Assembly: GCA_963170055.1 (NCBI GenBank)
Contig: CAUJGJ010000015.1
Coordinates: forward strand, 124,001 to 188,000
Length of the DNA stretch: 64,000 nt
Direction: 5' to 3'
Origin: Halisarca cf. caerulea
Lineage: Eukaryota; Porifera; Demospongiae; Chondrillida; Halisarcidae
Shown here: positions 16,601-26,600 of the stretch, piece after piece
Position numbering within the stretch: position 1 is the first letter of the stretch
How the letters are laid out: each line of letters opens with the position of its first letter
Program-made: the position numbers and the translations under genes
The notes under the pieces: model-generated
The model's input: the letters and a program-made list of their open reading frames with translations, nothing else
Databases searched by the model: none
Told to the model about the DNA's origin: nothing

Positions 16601-19217
16601 ATTCCCAGTGGACACACATGAAGTTTTTTAACTACTGTTGGCGTATTTATGTAATGTTGGATATGCTGGTGCTATTACCAATATTTGGCAATAGCACCAC
16701 GCACATTCCCAGTGGACACACATGAAGTTTCTGAAGTGCTGTGGGCGTATATGTAAAGTTTTGGATATGCTGGTGCTAATACCAATGTTAGGCACTAGCA
16801 CCACGCACATTCCCAGTGGACACACATGACCTTTCTGAAGTGCTGTGGGCGTATTTGTGTAGAGTTGGATATGCTTGTGCTAATACCAATATTTGGCACT
16901 AGCACCACGCACATTCCCAGTGGACACACATGAAGTTTCTGAAGTGCAGTGGGCGTCTTTGTGTAGTGTTGGATATGCTGGTAATAATAACAATATTTGG
17001 CAATAGCCCCACGCACATTCCCAGTGAACACACATGAAGATTCTGAAGTGCTGTGGGCGTATTTGTGTAGCGTTGGATATGGTGGTGCTAATACCAATAT
17101 TTGGCACTAGCACCACACACATTCCCAGTGGACACACATGAAGTTTCTGATGTGCTGTGGGCGTATTTGTGTAGTGTTGGATATGCTGGTGCCAATTCTA
17201 ATATTTGGCACTAGCACCACGCACATTCCCAGTGGACACACATGACCTTTCTGAAGTTCTGCGGGCGTATTTGTGTAGTGTTGGATATGCTGGTGCTAAT
17301 ACCAATATTTGGTACTAGCACCACGCATATTCCCAGTGGACACACGAGAAGTTTCTTAACTACTGTGGGCGTATTTATGTTATGTTGGATATGCTTGTGA
17401 TAATACCAATATTTGGCACTAGCACCACACACATTCCCAGTGGACACACATGACCTTTCTGAAGTTCTGTGGGGGTATTTTTGTAGTGTTGGATATCCTG
17501 GTGCTAATACCAATATTTGTCACTAGCACCACGCACATTCCAAGTAGACACACATGACCTTTCTGAAGTGCTGTGGGCGTATTTGTGTAGTGTTGGATAT
17601 GCTGGTGCTAATACCAATATTTGGCACTAGCACCACGCACATTCCCAGTGGACACACATGAAGTTTCTGAAGTGCTGTAGGCGTATTTGTGTAGTGTTGG
17701 ATATGCTGGTGCTAATACCAATATTTGGCACTAGCACCACGAACATTCCCAGTGGACACACATAACCTTTCTGAAGTGCTGTGGACGTATTTGTGTAGTG
17801 TTGGATATGCTGGTGCTAATACCGATATTTGGCACTAGCACCACGCATATTCCCAGTAGTCACACATGAAGTTTGTGAAGTGGTGTGGGCGTACTTGTGT
17901 AGTGTTGGATATGCTGGTGCTAATACCAATATTTGGCACTAGCACCACGCACATTCCCAGTGGACACACATGAAGTTTCTGAAGTGCTGTGGGCGTACTT
18001 GTGTAGTGTTAGATATGCTGGTGCTAATACCAATATTTGGCACTAGCACCACGCACATTCCCAGTGGACACACATGACCTTTCTGAAGTGCTGTGGGCGT
18101 ATTTGTGTAGTGTCGGATATGCTGGTGCTAATACCAACATTTGGCACTAGCACCACGCACATTCCCAGTGGAAACACATGAAGTTTCTTAACTACTGTGG
18201 GCGTATTTGTGTAGTGTTGGATATGCTGGTGCTAATACCAATATTTGGCACTAGCACCACGCACATTCCCAGTGGACACACATGAAGTTTATTAACTACT
18301 GTGGGCGTATTTGTGTAATGTTGGATATGCTGGTGCTAATACCAATATTTGGCACTAGCACCACGCACATTCCCAGTGGACACACATGAAGTTTCTGAAG
18401 TGCTGTGGGCGTATTTGTGTAGTGTTGGATATGCTGGTGCTAATACCAATATTTGGCACTAGCACCACGCACATTCCCAGTGGACACACATGAAGTTTCT
18501 GAAGTGCTGTGGGCGTATTTGTGTAGTGTTGGATATGCTGGTGCTAATACCAATATTGGGCACTAGGACCACGCACATTCCCAGTGGACACACATGAAGT
18601 TTCTTAACTACTGTGGGCGTATTTGTGCAATGTTGGATATGCTGGTGCTAATACCAATATTTGGCACTAGCACCACGCACATTCCCAGTGGACACACATG
18701 ACCTTTCTGAAGTGCTGTGGGCGTATTTGTGTAGTGTTGGATATGCTGGTGCTAATACCAATATTTGGCACTAGCACCACGCACATTCCCAGTGGACACA
18801 CATGAAGTTTCTTAACTACTGTGGGCGAATTTGTGTAATGTTGGATATGCTGGTGCTAATACCAATATTTGGCACTAGCACCACGCACATTCCCAGTGGA
18901 CACACATGAAGTTTCTGAAGTGCTGTGGGCGTACTTGTGTAGTGTTTGATATGCTGGTGCTAATACCAATATTTGGCACTAGCACCACGCACATTCCCAG
19001 TGGACACACATGACCTTTCTGAAGTGCTGTGGGCGTATTTGTGTAGTGTTGGATATGCTGGTGCTAATACCAACATTTGGCACTAGCACCACGCACATTC
19101 CCAGTGGAAACACATGAAGTTTCTTAACTACTGTGGGCGTATTTGTGTAGTGTTGGATATGCTGGTGCTAATACCAATATTTGGCACTAGCACCACGCAC
19201 ATTCCCAGTGGACACAC
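13624..19217 (+). repeat. Higher-order satellite block, copy 2
   Basis: Second copy of the 55-monomer block, offset +5720 bp. Similarity ends near 19.2 kb, where this copy has lost two bases (GACACACGAAG for GACACACATGAAG at about 19217) and then carries different monomer variants. The near-identity implies a recent segmental duplication or unequal exchange. It could instead be an assembly duplication of a collapsed repeat. Read depth would decide. Confidence 0.88.
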
Positions 19218-20705
19218 GAAGTTTATTAACTACTGTGGGCGTATTTGTGTAGTGTTGGATATGCTGGTGCTAATACCAATATTTGGCACTAGCACCACGC
19301 ACATTCCCAGTGGACACACATTAAGTTTCTGAAGTGCTGTGGGCGTATTTGTGTAGTGTTGGATATGCTGGTGCTAACACCAATATTTGGCACTAGCACC
19401 ACGCACATTCCCAGAGGAAACACATGAAGTTTCTTAACTACTGTGGGCGTATTTGTGTAGTGTTGGATATGCTGGTGCTAATACCAATATTTGGCACTAG
19501 CACCACGCACATTCCCAGTGGACACACATGAAGTTTCTTAACTACTGTGGGCGTATTTGTGTAATGTTGGATATGCTGGTGCTAATACCAATATTTGGCA
19601 CTAGCACCACGCACATTCCCAGTGGACACACATGAAGTTTCTTAAATACTGTGGGCGTATTTGTGTAGTGTTGGATATGCTGGTGCTAATACCAATATTT
19701 GGCACTAGCACCACGCACATTCCCAGTGGACACACATGAAGTTTCTGAAGTGCTGTGGGCGTATTTGTGTAGTGTTGGATATGCTGGTGCTAATACCAAT
19801 ATTTGGCACTAGGACCACGCACATTCCCAGTGGACACACATGAAGTTTCTGAAGTGCTGTGGGCGTATTTGTGTAGTGTTGGATATGCTGGTGCTAATAC
19901 CAATATTTAGCACTAGCACCACGCACATTCCCAGTAGACACACATGAAGTTTCTTAAGTGCTGTGGGCGTACTTGTGTAGTGTTTGATATGCTGGTGCTA
20001 ATACCAATATTTGGCACTAGCACCACGCACATTCCCAGTGGACACACATGAAGTTTCTGAAGTGCTGTTGGCGTATTTGTGTAGTGTTTGATATGCTGGT
20101 GCTAATACCAATATTTGACACTAGCACCACGCACATTCCCAGTGGACACACATGAAGTTTCTGAAGTGCTGTGGGCGTATTTGTGTAGTGTTGGATATGC
20201 TGGTGCTAATACCAATATTTGGCACTAGCACCACGCACATTCCCAGTGGACACACATGAAGTTTCTGAAGTGCTGTGGGCGTATTTGTGTAGTGTTGGAT
20301 ATGCTGGTGCTAATACCAATATTTGGCACTAGGACCACGCACATTCCCAGTGGACACACATGAAGTTTCTTAACTACTGTGGGCGTATTTGTGCAATGTT
20401 GGATATGCTGGTGCTAATACCAATATTTGGCACTAGCACCACGCACATTCCCAGTGGACACACATGACCTTTCTGAAGTGCTGTGGGCGTATTTGTGTAG
20501 TGTTGGATATGCTGGTGCTAATACCAATATTTGGCACTAGCACCACGCACATTCCCAGTGGACACACATGAAGTTTCTTAACTACTGTGGGCGAATTTGT
20601 GTAATGTTGGATATGCTGGTGCTAATACCAATATTTGGCACTAGCACCACGCACATTCCCAGTGGACACACATGAAGTTTCTGAAGTGCTGTGGGCGTAC
20701 TTGTG

Positions 20706-20805
20706 CACCCCTTTCACACGGGCCCTCAAATCCGGATTGTACCTTTCACACGGGCGCTCCAATCCGGATCCAATCCGGATTGAATCCGGATCCAATCCGG
20801 ATTGG
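20706..20805 (+). repeat. Harbinger left terminal and subterminal repeats
   Basis: The terminal motif CCTTTCACACGGGC occurs at the tip (about 20710) and again about 31 bp inward (about 20741). It is followed by a run of five copies of the palindrome ATCCGGAT, alternately joined by TG/GA and CC/CA. Clustered subterminal motifs of this kind commonly bind the transposase or its Myb-like partner. That role is inferred here. Confidence 0.75.
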
Positions 20806-20870
20806 CCAATCCTGGTATGAAGTAGGATTTCGATCCGAATTCAACGTGCGAATATGTCATACCCGTATTG

Positions 20871-20885
20871 TGACGTAAATGAAAT
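20871..20885 (+). promoter_or_regulatory. Possible leader of the Myb-like gene: CRE-like site and overlapping uATG
   Basis: TGACGTAA at 20871-20878, a CREB/ATF-type core, lies 8 bp before the start codon. An out-of-frame ATG at 20879 opens a 13-codon frame that overlaps the gene start. It could dampen translation or be bypassed if transcription starts downstream. No TATA box was recognised. This rests on short motifs only. Confidence 0.25.
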
Positions 20886-22145
20886 ATGGCAGAAGCAGGC
20901 CGCGTGTGGACAGAGAATGAAACAAGGGCTCTCCTGGAAATCTGGAGCGAGGAATCTATCCAGCGTCAGCTGGATATAGCAGTCCGAAACGACAAAGTTT
21001 ACGCGAAGTTGGTTAGCGAGCTAGCGAAACGTGGTTTCTTTAGGACAGTACCTCAGTGCCGTACGAAGATCAAAGCCCTGAAGAGAAAATACAAAGAGGT
21101 TACAGACAAGCTGAGAAGAAGTGGCCAAGGACGCGAATCTGATGATGAAGATGTACCAACATCTGATTTTACCTTTTTCAAGGAGATGGACGCTGTAATG
21201 GGAGGCAGAGCATCTGTTGCTCCAGTCCACGTGCTGGATTCCTCTGCAGGGAACACATCCACCATGCTTGAGTGTGAAGGGGACATAGATAACTTTCCTA
21301 TTGCACCTACATCCCCATCCAGCCATTCCACAACTCCTACCTCTGTGGTCAGCCGTCCCACTACTCCTGCCTCTGTGGTCAGCCGTCCCACCACTCCTGC
21401 CTCTGTGGTCAGCCGTCCCACCACTCCTGCCTCTGTGGTCAGCCACTCTGCAACTCCCGCCTCTGTAGTCAGCCGCCCTGCAACTCCTGCCTCTGTGGTC
21501 AGCTGCCCTACAACTCCTGACCCTACAGACAGCAGCTCCAACATCCCTGACCCTACAAGCAGCAGTTCCACCATCCCTGACCCCACAGGCAGCAGAACCA
21601 TCACCCCTACCCCAGAAGTGTCAGGGCATTCTGATCCATTGGCTAGCAGGTGTAGGTCCCCTAGTACTGGGGGAACTGAGACTGCTCCCAAAAAGAAAAG
21701 GAAAAGGACAACAAAAATACAAAAGGCAGAGAGAGCATCAGAAAATATTGTAAAAGAATTAATTGATGCACAGGAACGAGCTAGGAAACGGTTTGAAGAG
21801 CAAGAAAGAAAGCGAGAGGAAAAAGAAGATAGACGAGAAGAAATGGAGGCAGCTCGTAACCAACAGTTTTTGAGTTCTGTTACTCAGATGATGACTATGA
21901 TGTCTCAATTCATGGGAGCAGCACTTTATCCGCCATCACCCTTCCACATGCAGCCACCTATGCACCCAAACCCTCCACCTCATACACCACAGTCACCATC
22001 ACCCATGCAACCACCAATGCACCTAAACCCACCACCTCATACACCACAGTCACCGTCACCCTTCCACATGCAACTACCAATGCACCCAAACCCTCCATCT
22101 CCCACCACACCCAACACAGAAAAGGAGAGTGATTCGTCTTGTTAA
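20886..22145 (+). CDS. Harbinger Myb/SANT-like DNA-binding protein
   Basis: 419-residue accessory protein of the transposon. In characterised Harbinger systems this partner binds the transposase, helps carry it into the nucleus and helps it bind the element ends. Residues about 7-95 form a trihelix/Myb-SANT-like domain: WTENETRALLEIW, then VYAKLVSELAKRG, then PQCRTKIKALKRKYK. Residues 151-210 are six tandem decapeptides of type PASVVSRPTT, followed by three PDPT-type repeats (211-240). A basic nuclear-localisation motif PKKKRKR lies near 268-274. Residues about 279-330 are highly charged and likely a coiled coil. The tail (349-409) is Pro/His/Met-rich with repeated PPMHPNPPPHTPQSPSP. The ATG at 20886 is chosen because the Myb domain begins directly after it. 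The frame is intact and convergent with the transposase, 89 bp away. The exact subfamily of Myb domain is uncertain. Confidence 0.9.
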   Translation: MAEAGRVWTENETRALLEIWSEESIQRQLDIAVRNDKVYAKLVSELAKRGFFRTVPQCRTKIKALKRKYKEVTDKLRRSGQGRESDDEDVPTSDFTFFKEMDAVMGGRASVAPVHVLDSSAGNTSTMLECEGDIDNFPIAPTSPSSHSTTPTSVVSRPTTPASVVSRPTTPASVVSRPTTPASVVSHSATPASVVSRPATPASVVSCPTTPDPTDSSSNIPDPTSSSSTIPDPTGSRTITPTPEVSGHSDPLASRCRSPSTGGTETAPKKKRKRTTKIQKAERASENIVKELIDAQERARKRFEEQERKREEKEDRREEMEAARNQQFLSSVTQMMTMMSQFMGAALYPPSPFHMQPPMHPNPPPHTPQSPSPMQPPMHLNPPPHTPQSPSPFHMQLPMHPNPPSPTTPNTEKESDSSC

Positions 22146-22234
22146 CTTCAACACTGATCGGCAGATAGCATAAACTTTCACTTAGTTAAGTTAGTTAACT
22201 AACGTATTAATGTATTAATGTGTAAAATTGAGTT
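22146..22234. terminator. Convergent intergenic spacer with a 14-bp palindrome
   Basis: The two transposon genes end tail to tail here. The spacer is AT-rich and holds the perfect palindrome GTTAGTTAACTAAC at 22190-22203. No clean AATAAA signal was seen on either strand. A shared 3'-end or termination role is inferred from position only. Confidence 0.35.
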
Positions 22235-23497
22235 CTAATTATTGTCAATGTAGTCACACAATGCATCTCGAATTACAGTACCAGTGGAGCTGCTTGGAAT
22301 GATCGCAGCGCTAGTGGACATGGGATGTGCTAAAGCTTGTACTTCTTCATCTAGCCATTGCTCATCAAATGAATCTTGGTGTATCTCACACAAATTGTGT
22401 AAGATACAGCAGGCAGTAACCAAGTTTGTTATGTGATCAACTCTGACATCATTCCTCTTCAGGAGTGATCTCCACCTGCCTTTCAATCTGCCAAAAGCGC
22501 ATTCGACAACTACACGGGCTCTACTTAGTCTATTGTTGAATTTTGTCTTTTTGGCACCTAAACCAACACCTGGATATGGTTTAATCAGCCATGGCAATAA
22601 AGGATATGCTGGATCTCCAATGATTACCACAGGAACAGGAACTCCACCAAATGTCCGAATAAAATTAGGAGTAAGTGTCCCAGATTCTCCCTTTTCAAAG
22701 ACTTCTGAGTTGGACAGTATGCGAGCATCGTGCACACTCCCAGGCCAACCCACATTTACGTTCATAAAACGATGCTGGTGGTCAACCAAAGCCTGAATCA
22801 CAACTGAATGAAACCCCTTTCGATTGTAATAGTCTCTGGCATCATTGGCAGGGGGTAAAATAGGAATATGGGAGCCATCTATGGATCCAAAGCACTGAGG
22901 GAAGTCCCATCTGTCCTCAAAACCCTTAACTACTTCAAGAGCTTGATTTCCAGAAGGTATCTTGATGTACTTTGCAAGTAGAACATCCACTATTGCCTTG
23001 CAGACTTCATGTACTATAATACAAGCACTGGACAAACCAACACCAAATAGATGGGAAATTGTCCTATATTCTATATTCGTACCCAGTCTCCATAGGGTAA
23101 TGGCAACTCTCTTTTCCACAGATATAACTTCTCGAATGGCACTCGTGTGCCGCACATGTGGTTGAAGGACAGTGCACAAATATTGGAACGTTTCTCTGCT
23201 TACACGAAAATTTCGTTTCCATTCGGAATCATCCCACGTTGCTATGCTGTTCGCAAATACCTGGCTTCTTGTCCGAGCCCAAACATATCTGCGCTGCAAG
23301 GTGCTCGCGAATATATCTGAAACAAGAATTGTCGCTACTGCGTTCCATTCCTGCTCTTGGGAAAAATAAAAGGCTAGTCTTCGTCTTCTTCTAGCAGCTA
23401 ATCTCCTCCTCCTCCTTCTGGATCGATTTAAAAGTCCGAACGTTTGCCACACAAGTCCAAATAGAACACACGTAAGCAATAGCCCTGTGATCGCCAT
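22235..23497 (-). CDS. PIF/Harbinger DDE transposase (HARBI1-like)
   Basis: 420-residue nuclease that would cut the element at its terminal repeats and rejoin it elsewhere. Residues about 95-175 look like the helical DNA-binding region (FRVSRETFQYLCTVLQPHV ... VAITLWRLGTNIEYRTISHLFGVG). The catalytic core (DDE_Tnp_4 type) follows. The first Asp is D207 in GSIDGSHIPI, the second is D295 in IIGDPAYPLLPWL, and the Glu is E332 in VVVECAFGRLKGRWR. The GSVHDARI block at about 253-260 and the end motif TACCILHNLCE are also family hallmarks. The N-terminus has a hydrophobic stretch (residues 2-18), then an Arg-rich run (25-40) that may act as a nuclear signal. The first ATG has good context (AAAATGG). 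Length and all catalytic residues fit an active enzyme, with no stop or frameshift. It is oriented opposite to the Myb-like partner. Confidence 0.95.
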   Translation of the reverse strand: MAITGLLLTCVLFGLVWQTFGLLNRSRRRRRRLAARRRRRLAFYFSQEQEWNAVATILVSDIFASTLQRRYVWARTRSQVFANSIATWDDSEWKRNFRVSRETFQYLCTVLQPHVRHTSAIREVISVEKRVAITLWRLGTNIEYRTISHLFGVGLSSACIIVHEVCKAIVDVLLAKYIKIPSGNQALEVVKGFEDRWDFPQCFGSIDGSHIPILPPANDARDYYNRKGFHSVVIQALVDHQHRFMNVNVGWPGSVHDARILSNSEVFEKGESGTLTPNFIRTFGGVPVPVVIIGDPAYPLLPWLIKPYPGVGLGAKKTKFNNRLSRARVVVECAFGRLKGRWRSLLKRNDVRVDHITNLVTACCILHNLCEIHQDSFDEQWLDEEVQALAHPMSTSAAIIPSSSTGTVIRDALCDYIDNN

Positions 23498-23622
23498 TTT
23501 TATTACATCATATTATTTAATCTGCCTCATTGGACGTGTGAATGCAGCGCAGGCGTTTCACCGCAATCCGAATTGAAATACGGGTTGAAATCCGGATTTA
23601 CCATGCCTGTGTGAAAGGGGGG
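23498..23622 (-). promoter_or_regulatory. Harbinger right end: transposase upstream region and terminal repeat
   Basis: The start codon context reads AAAATGGCG, which resembles a YY1 site overlapping the ATG. Upstream is AT-rich (ATTAAATAATATGATG on the minus strand). Near the tip are one ATCCGGAT and an ATCCGAAT relative, matching the left-end motif, then the terminal repeat with seven consecutive G on the plus strand where the left end has four C. Promoter function is inferred. Confidence 0.45.
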
Positions 23623-23625
23623 GTG

Positions 23626-26600
23626 TAGTGTTTGATATGCTGGTGCTAATACCAATATTTGGCACTAGCACCACGCACATTCCCAGTGGACACACATGAC
23701 CTTTCTGATATGCTGTGGGCGTATTTGTGTAGTGTTGGATATGCTGGTGCTAATACCAACATTTGGCACTAGCACCACGCACATTCCCAGTGGAAACACA
23801 TGAAGTTTCTTAACTACTGTGGGCGTATTTGTGTAGTGTTGGATATGCTGGTGCTAATACCAATATTTGGCACTAGCACCACGCACATTCCCAGTGGACA
23901 CACATGAAGTTTATTAACTACTGTGGGCGTATTTGTGTAGTGTTGGATATGCTGGTGCTAATACCAATATTTGGCACTAGGACCACGCACATTCCCAGTG
24001 GACACACATTAAGTTTCTGAAGTGCTGTGGGCGTATTTGTGTAGTGTTGGATATGCTGGTGCTAACACCAATATTTGGCACTAGCACCACGCACATTCCC
24101 AGAGGAAACACATGAAGTTTCTTAACTACTGTGGGCGTATTTGTGTAGTGTTGGATATGCTGGTGCTAATACCAATATTTGGCACTAGCACCACGCACAT
24201 TCCCAGTGGACACACATGAAGTTTCTTAACTACTGTGGGCGTATTTGTGTAATGTTGGATATGCTGGTGCTAATACCAATATTTGGCACTAGCACCACGC
24301 ACATTCCCAGTGGACACACATGAAGTTTCTTAAATACTATGGGCGTATTTGTGTAGTGTTGGATATGCTGGTGCTAATACCAATATTTGGCACTAGCACC
24401 ACGCACATTCCCAGTGGACACACATGAAGTTTCTGAAGTGCTGTGGGCGTATTTGTGTAGTGTTGGATATGCTGGTGCTAATACCAATATTTGGCACTAG
24501 GACCACGCACATTCCCAGTGGACACACATGAAGTTTCTGAAGTGCTGTGGGCGTATTTGTGTAGTGTTGGATATGCTGGTGCTAATACCAATATTTAGCA
24601 CTAGCACCACGCACATTCCCAGTAGACACACATGAAGTTTCTGAAGTGCTGTGGGCTTACTTGTGTAGTGTTTGATATGCTGGTGCTAATACCAATATTT
24701 GGCACTAGCACCACGCACATTCCCAGTGGACACACATGAAGTTTCTGAAGTGCTGTTGGCGTATTTGTGTAGTGTTTGATATGCTGGTGCTAATACCAAT
24801 ATTTGACACTAGCACCACGCACATTCCCAGTGGACACACATGAAGTTTCTGAAGTGCTGTGGGCGTATTTGTGTAGTGTTGGATATGCTGGTGCTAATAC
24901 CAATATTTGGCACTAGCACCACGCACATTCCCAGTGGAAACACATGAAGTTTCTTAACTACAGTGGGCGTATTTGTGTAGTGTTGGATATGCTGGTGCTA
25001 ATACCAATATTTGGCACTAGCACCACGCACATTCCCAGTGGACACACATGAAGTTTCTTAACTACTGTGGGCGTATTTGTGTACTGTTGGATATGCTGGT
25101 GCTAATACCAATATTATGCACTAGCACCACGCACATTCCCAATGGACACACATGACCCTTCTGAAGTGCTGTGGGCGTATTTGTGTAGTGTTGGATATGC
25201 TGGTGCTAATACCAATATTTGGCACTAGCACCACGCACATTTCTTGTAGACACACATGAAATTTCATAAGTACTGTGGACGTATTCGTGTAGTGTTGGAT
25301 ATGCTGGTGCTAATACCAATATTTGGCTCTAGCACCATGCACATTCCTAGTGGACACATATGAAGTTTTTTAAGTGCTGTGAGATTATTTGTGTAGTGTT
25401 GGATATGCTGGTGCTAGTGCCAATATTTGGCACTAGCACCACGCACATTCCCAGTGGACACACATGAAGTTTCTGAAGTGCTGTGGGCGTATAAGTGTAG
25501 TGTTGGATATGCTGGTGCTAATACCAATATTTAGCGTTAGCACCACGCACATTCCCAGTAGACACACATGAAGTTTCTGAAGTGCTGTGAGCATACTTGT
25601 GTAGTGTTTAATATGCTGGTGCTAATACCAATATGTGGCACTAGCACCACGCACATTCCCAGTGGACACACATGAAGTTTCTGAAGTGCTGTGGGCGTAT
25701 TTGTGTAGTGTTGGATATGCTGGTGCTAATACCAATATTTGGCACTAGCACCATGCACATTCCCAGTGCACACACATGAAGTTTCTGAAGTGCTGTGGGC
25801 GTATTTGTGTAGTGTTTGATATGCTGGTGCTAATACCAATATTTGGCACTAGCACCACGCACATTCCCAGTGGACACACATGAAGTTTATTAACTACTGT
25901 GGGCGTATTTGTGTAGTGTTGGATATGCTGGTGCTAATACCAATATTTGGCACTAGGACCACGCACATTCCCAGTGGACACACATTAAGTTTCTGAAGTG
26001 CTGTGGGCGTATTTGTGTAGTGTTGGATATGCTGGTGCTAACACCAATATTTGGTACTAGCACCACGCACATTCCCAGAGGAAACACATGAAGTTTCTTA
26101 ACTACTGTGGGCGTATTTGTGTAGTGTTGGATATGCTGGTGCTAATACCAATATTTGGCACTAGCACCACGCACATTCCCAGTGGACACACATGAAGTTT
26201 CTTAACTACTGTGGGCGTATTTGTGTAATGTTGGATATGCTGGTGCTAATACCAATATTTGGCACTAGCACCACGCACATTCCCAGTGGACACACATGAA
26301 GTTTCTTAAATACTATGGGCGTATTTGTGTAGTGTTGGATATGCTGGTGCTAATACCAATATTTGGCACTAGCACCACGCACATTCCCAGTGGACACACA
26401 TGAAGTTTCTGAAGTGCTGTGGGCGTATTTGTGTAGTGTTGGATATGCTGGTGCTAATACCAATATTTGGCACTAGGACCACGCACATTCCCAGTGGACA
26501 CACATGAAGTTTCTGAAGTGCTGTGGGCGTATTTGTGTAGTGTTGGATATGCTGGTGCTAATACCAATATTTAGCACTAGCACCACGCACATTCCCAGTA

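Larger units (their letters stand above)
1..20705 (+). repeat. 104-bp satellite array, left arm (part 1)
   Basis: Tandem monomers of 104 bp, for example 1-104, about 199 copies here, almost all the same length. Each monomer has a conserved half starting GGGCGTATTTGTGTAGTG, followed by a 33-nt near-palindrome (arms TGGTGCTA and TAGCACCA), then CACATTCCCAGTGGACACAC. It ends in a variable ~20-nt box that exists in a few discrete versions: AAGTTTCTGAAGTGCTGT, ACCTTTCTGAAGTGCTGT and AAGTTTCTTAACTACTGT. Blocks of monomers are re-duplicated: 1430-2040 matches 2990-3600 at 1560 bp (15 monomers), about 801-1440 recurs 1352 bp later (13 monomers), and marker variants at 4441, 6313 and 7561 lie 30 and 12 monomers apart. 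No gene is seen. Open frames in it arise because 104 is not a multiple of three, so the frame cycles every 312 bp. Confidence 0.97.
20706..23622. mobile_element. Full-length PIF/Harbinger-type DNA transposon
   Basis: A 2917-bp insertion in one satellite monomer. The ends are inverted repeats: left CACCCCTTTCACACGGGC, and right, read inward, CCCCCCTTTCACACAGGC. Target GTG is present on both sides (20703-20705, 23623-23625). Empty versions of the same target (CTTGTGTAGTG) occur at about 13214, 18934 and 19974 and show a single GTG, which supports a 3-bp duplication. Inside are two intact convergent genes: a Myb/SANT-like protein and a DDE transposase, the usual two-gene set of the superfamily. 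GTG is atypical, since most Harbinger elements duplicate TWA. An alternative reading, CACCC at both ends with no duplication as in the Spy group, cannot be excluded. The mirrored right arm has no copy. Confidence 0.93.

Noticed and set aside
8787..17513. Many 65-148-codon open frames in the satellite, similar to one another
   Set aside because: They are translations of the 104-bp repeat. Three monomers equal 104 codons, so frames recur. They overlap each other, have no independent start context, and follow monomer variation rather than protein constraint.
21021..21691. Minus-strand frames of 141 and 212 codons opposite the Myb-like gene
   Set aside because: Shadows of the decapeptide-coding repeat on the opposite strand. 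The plus-strand product has a clear domain layout.
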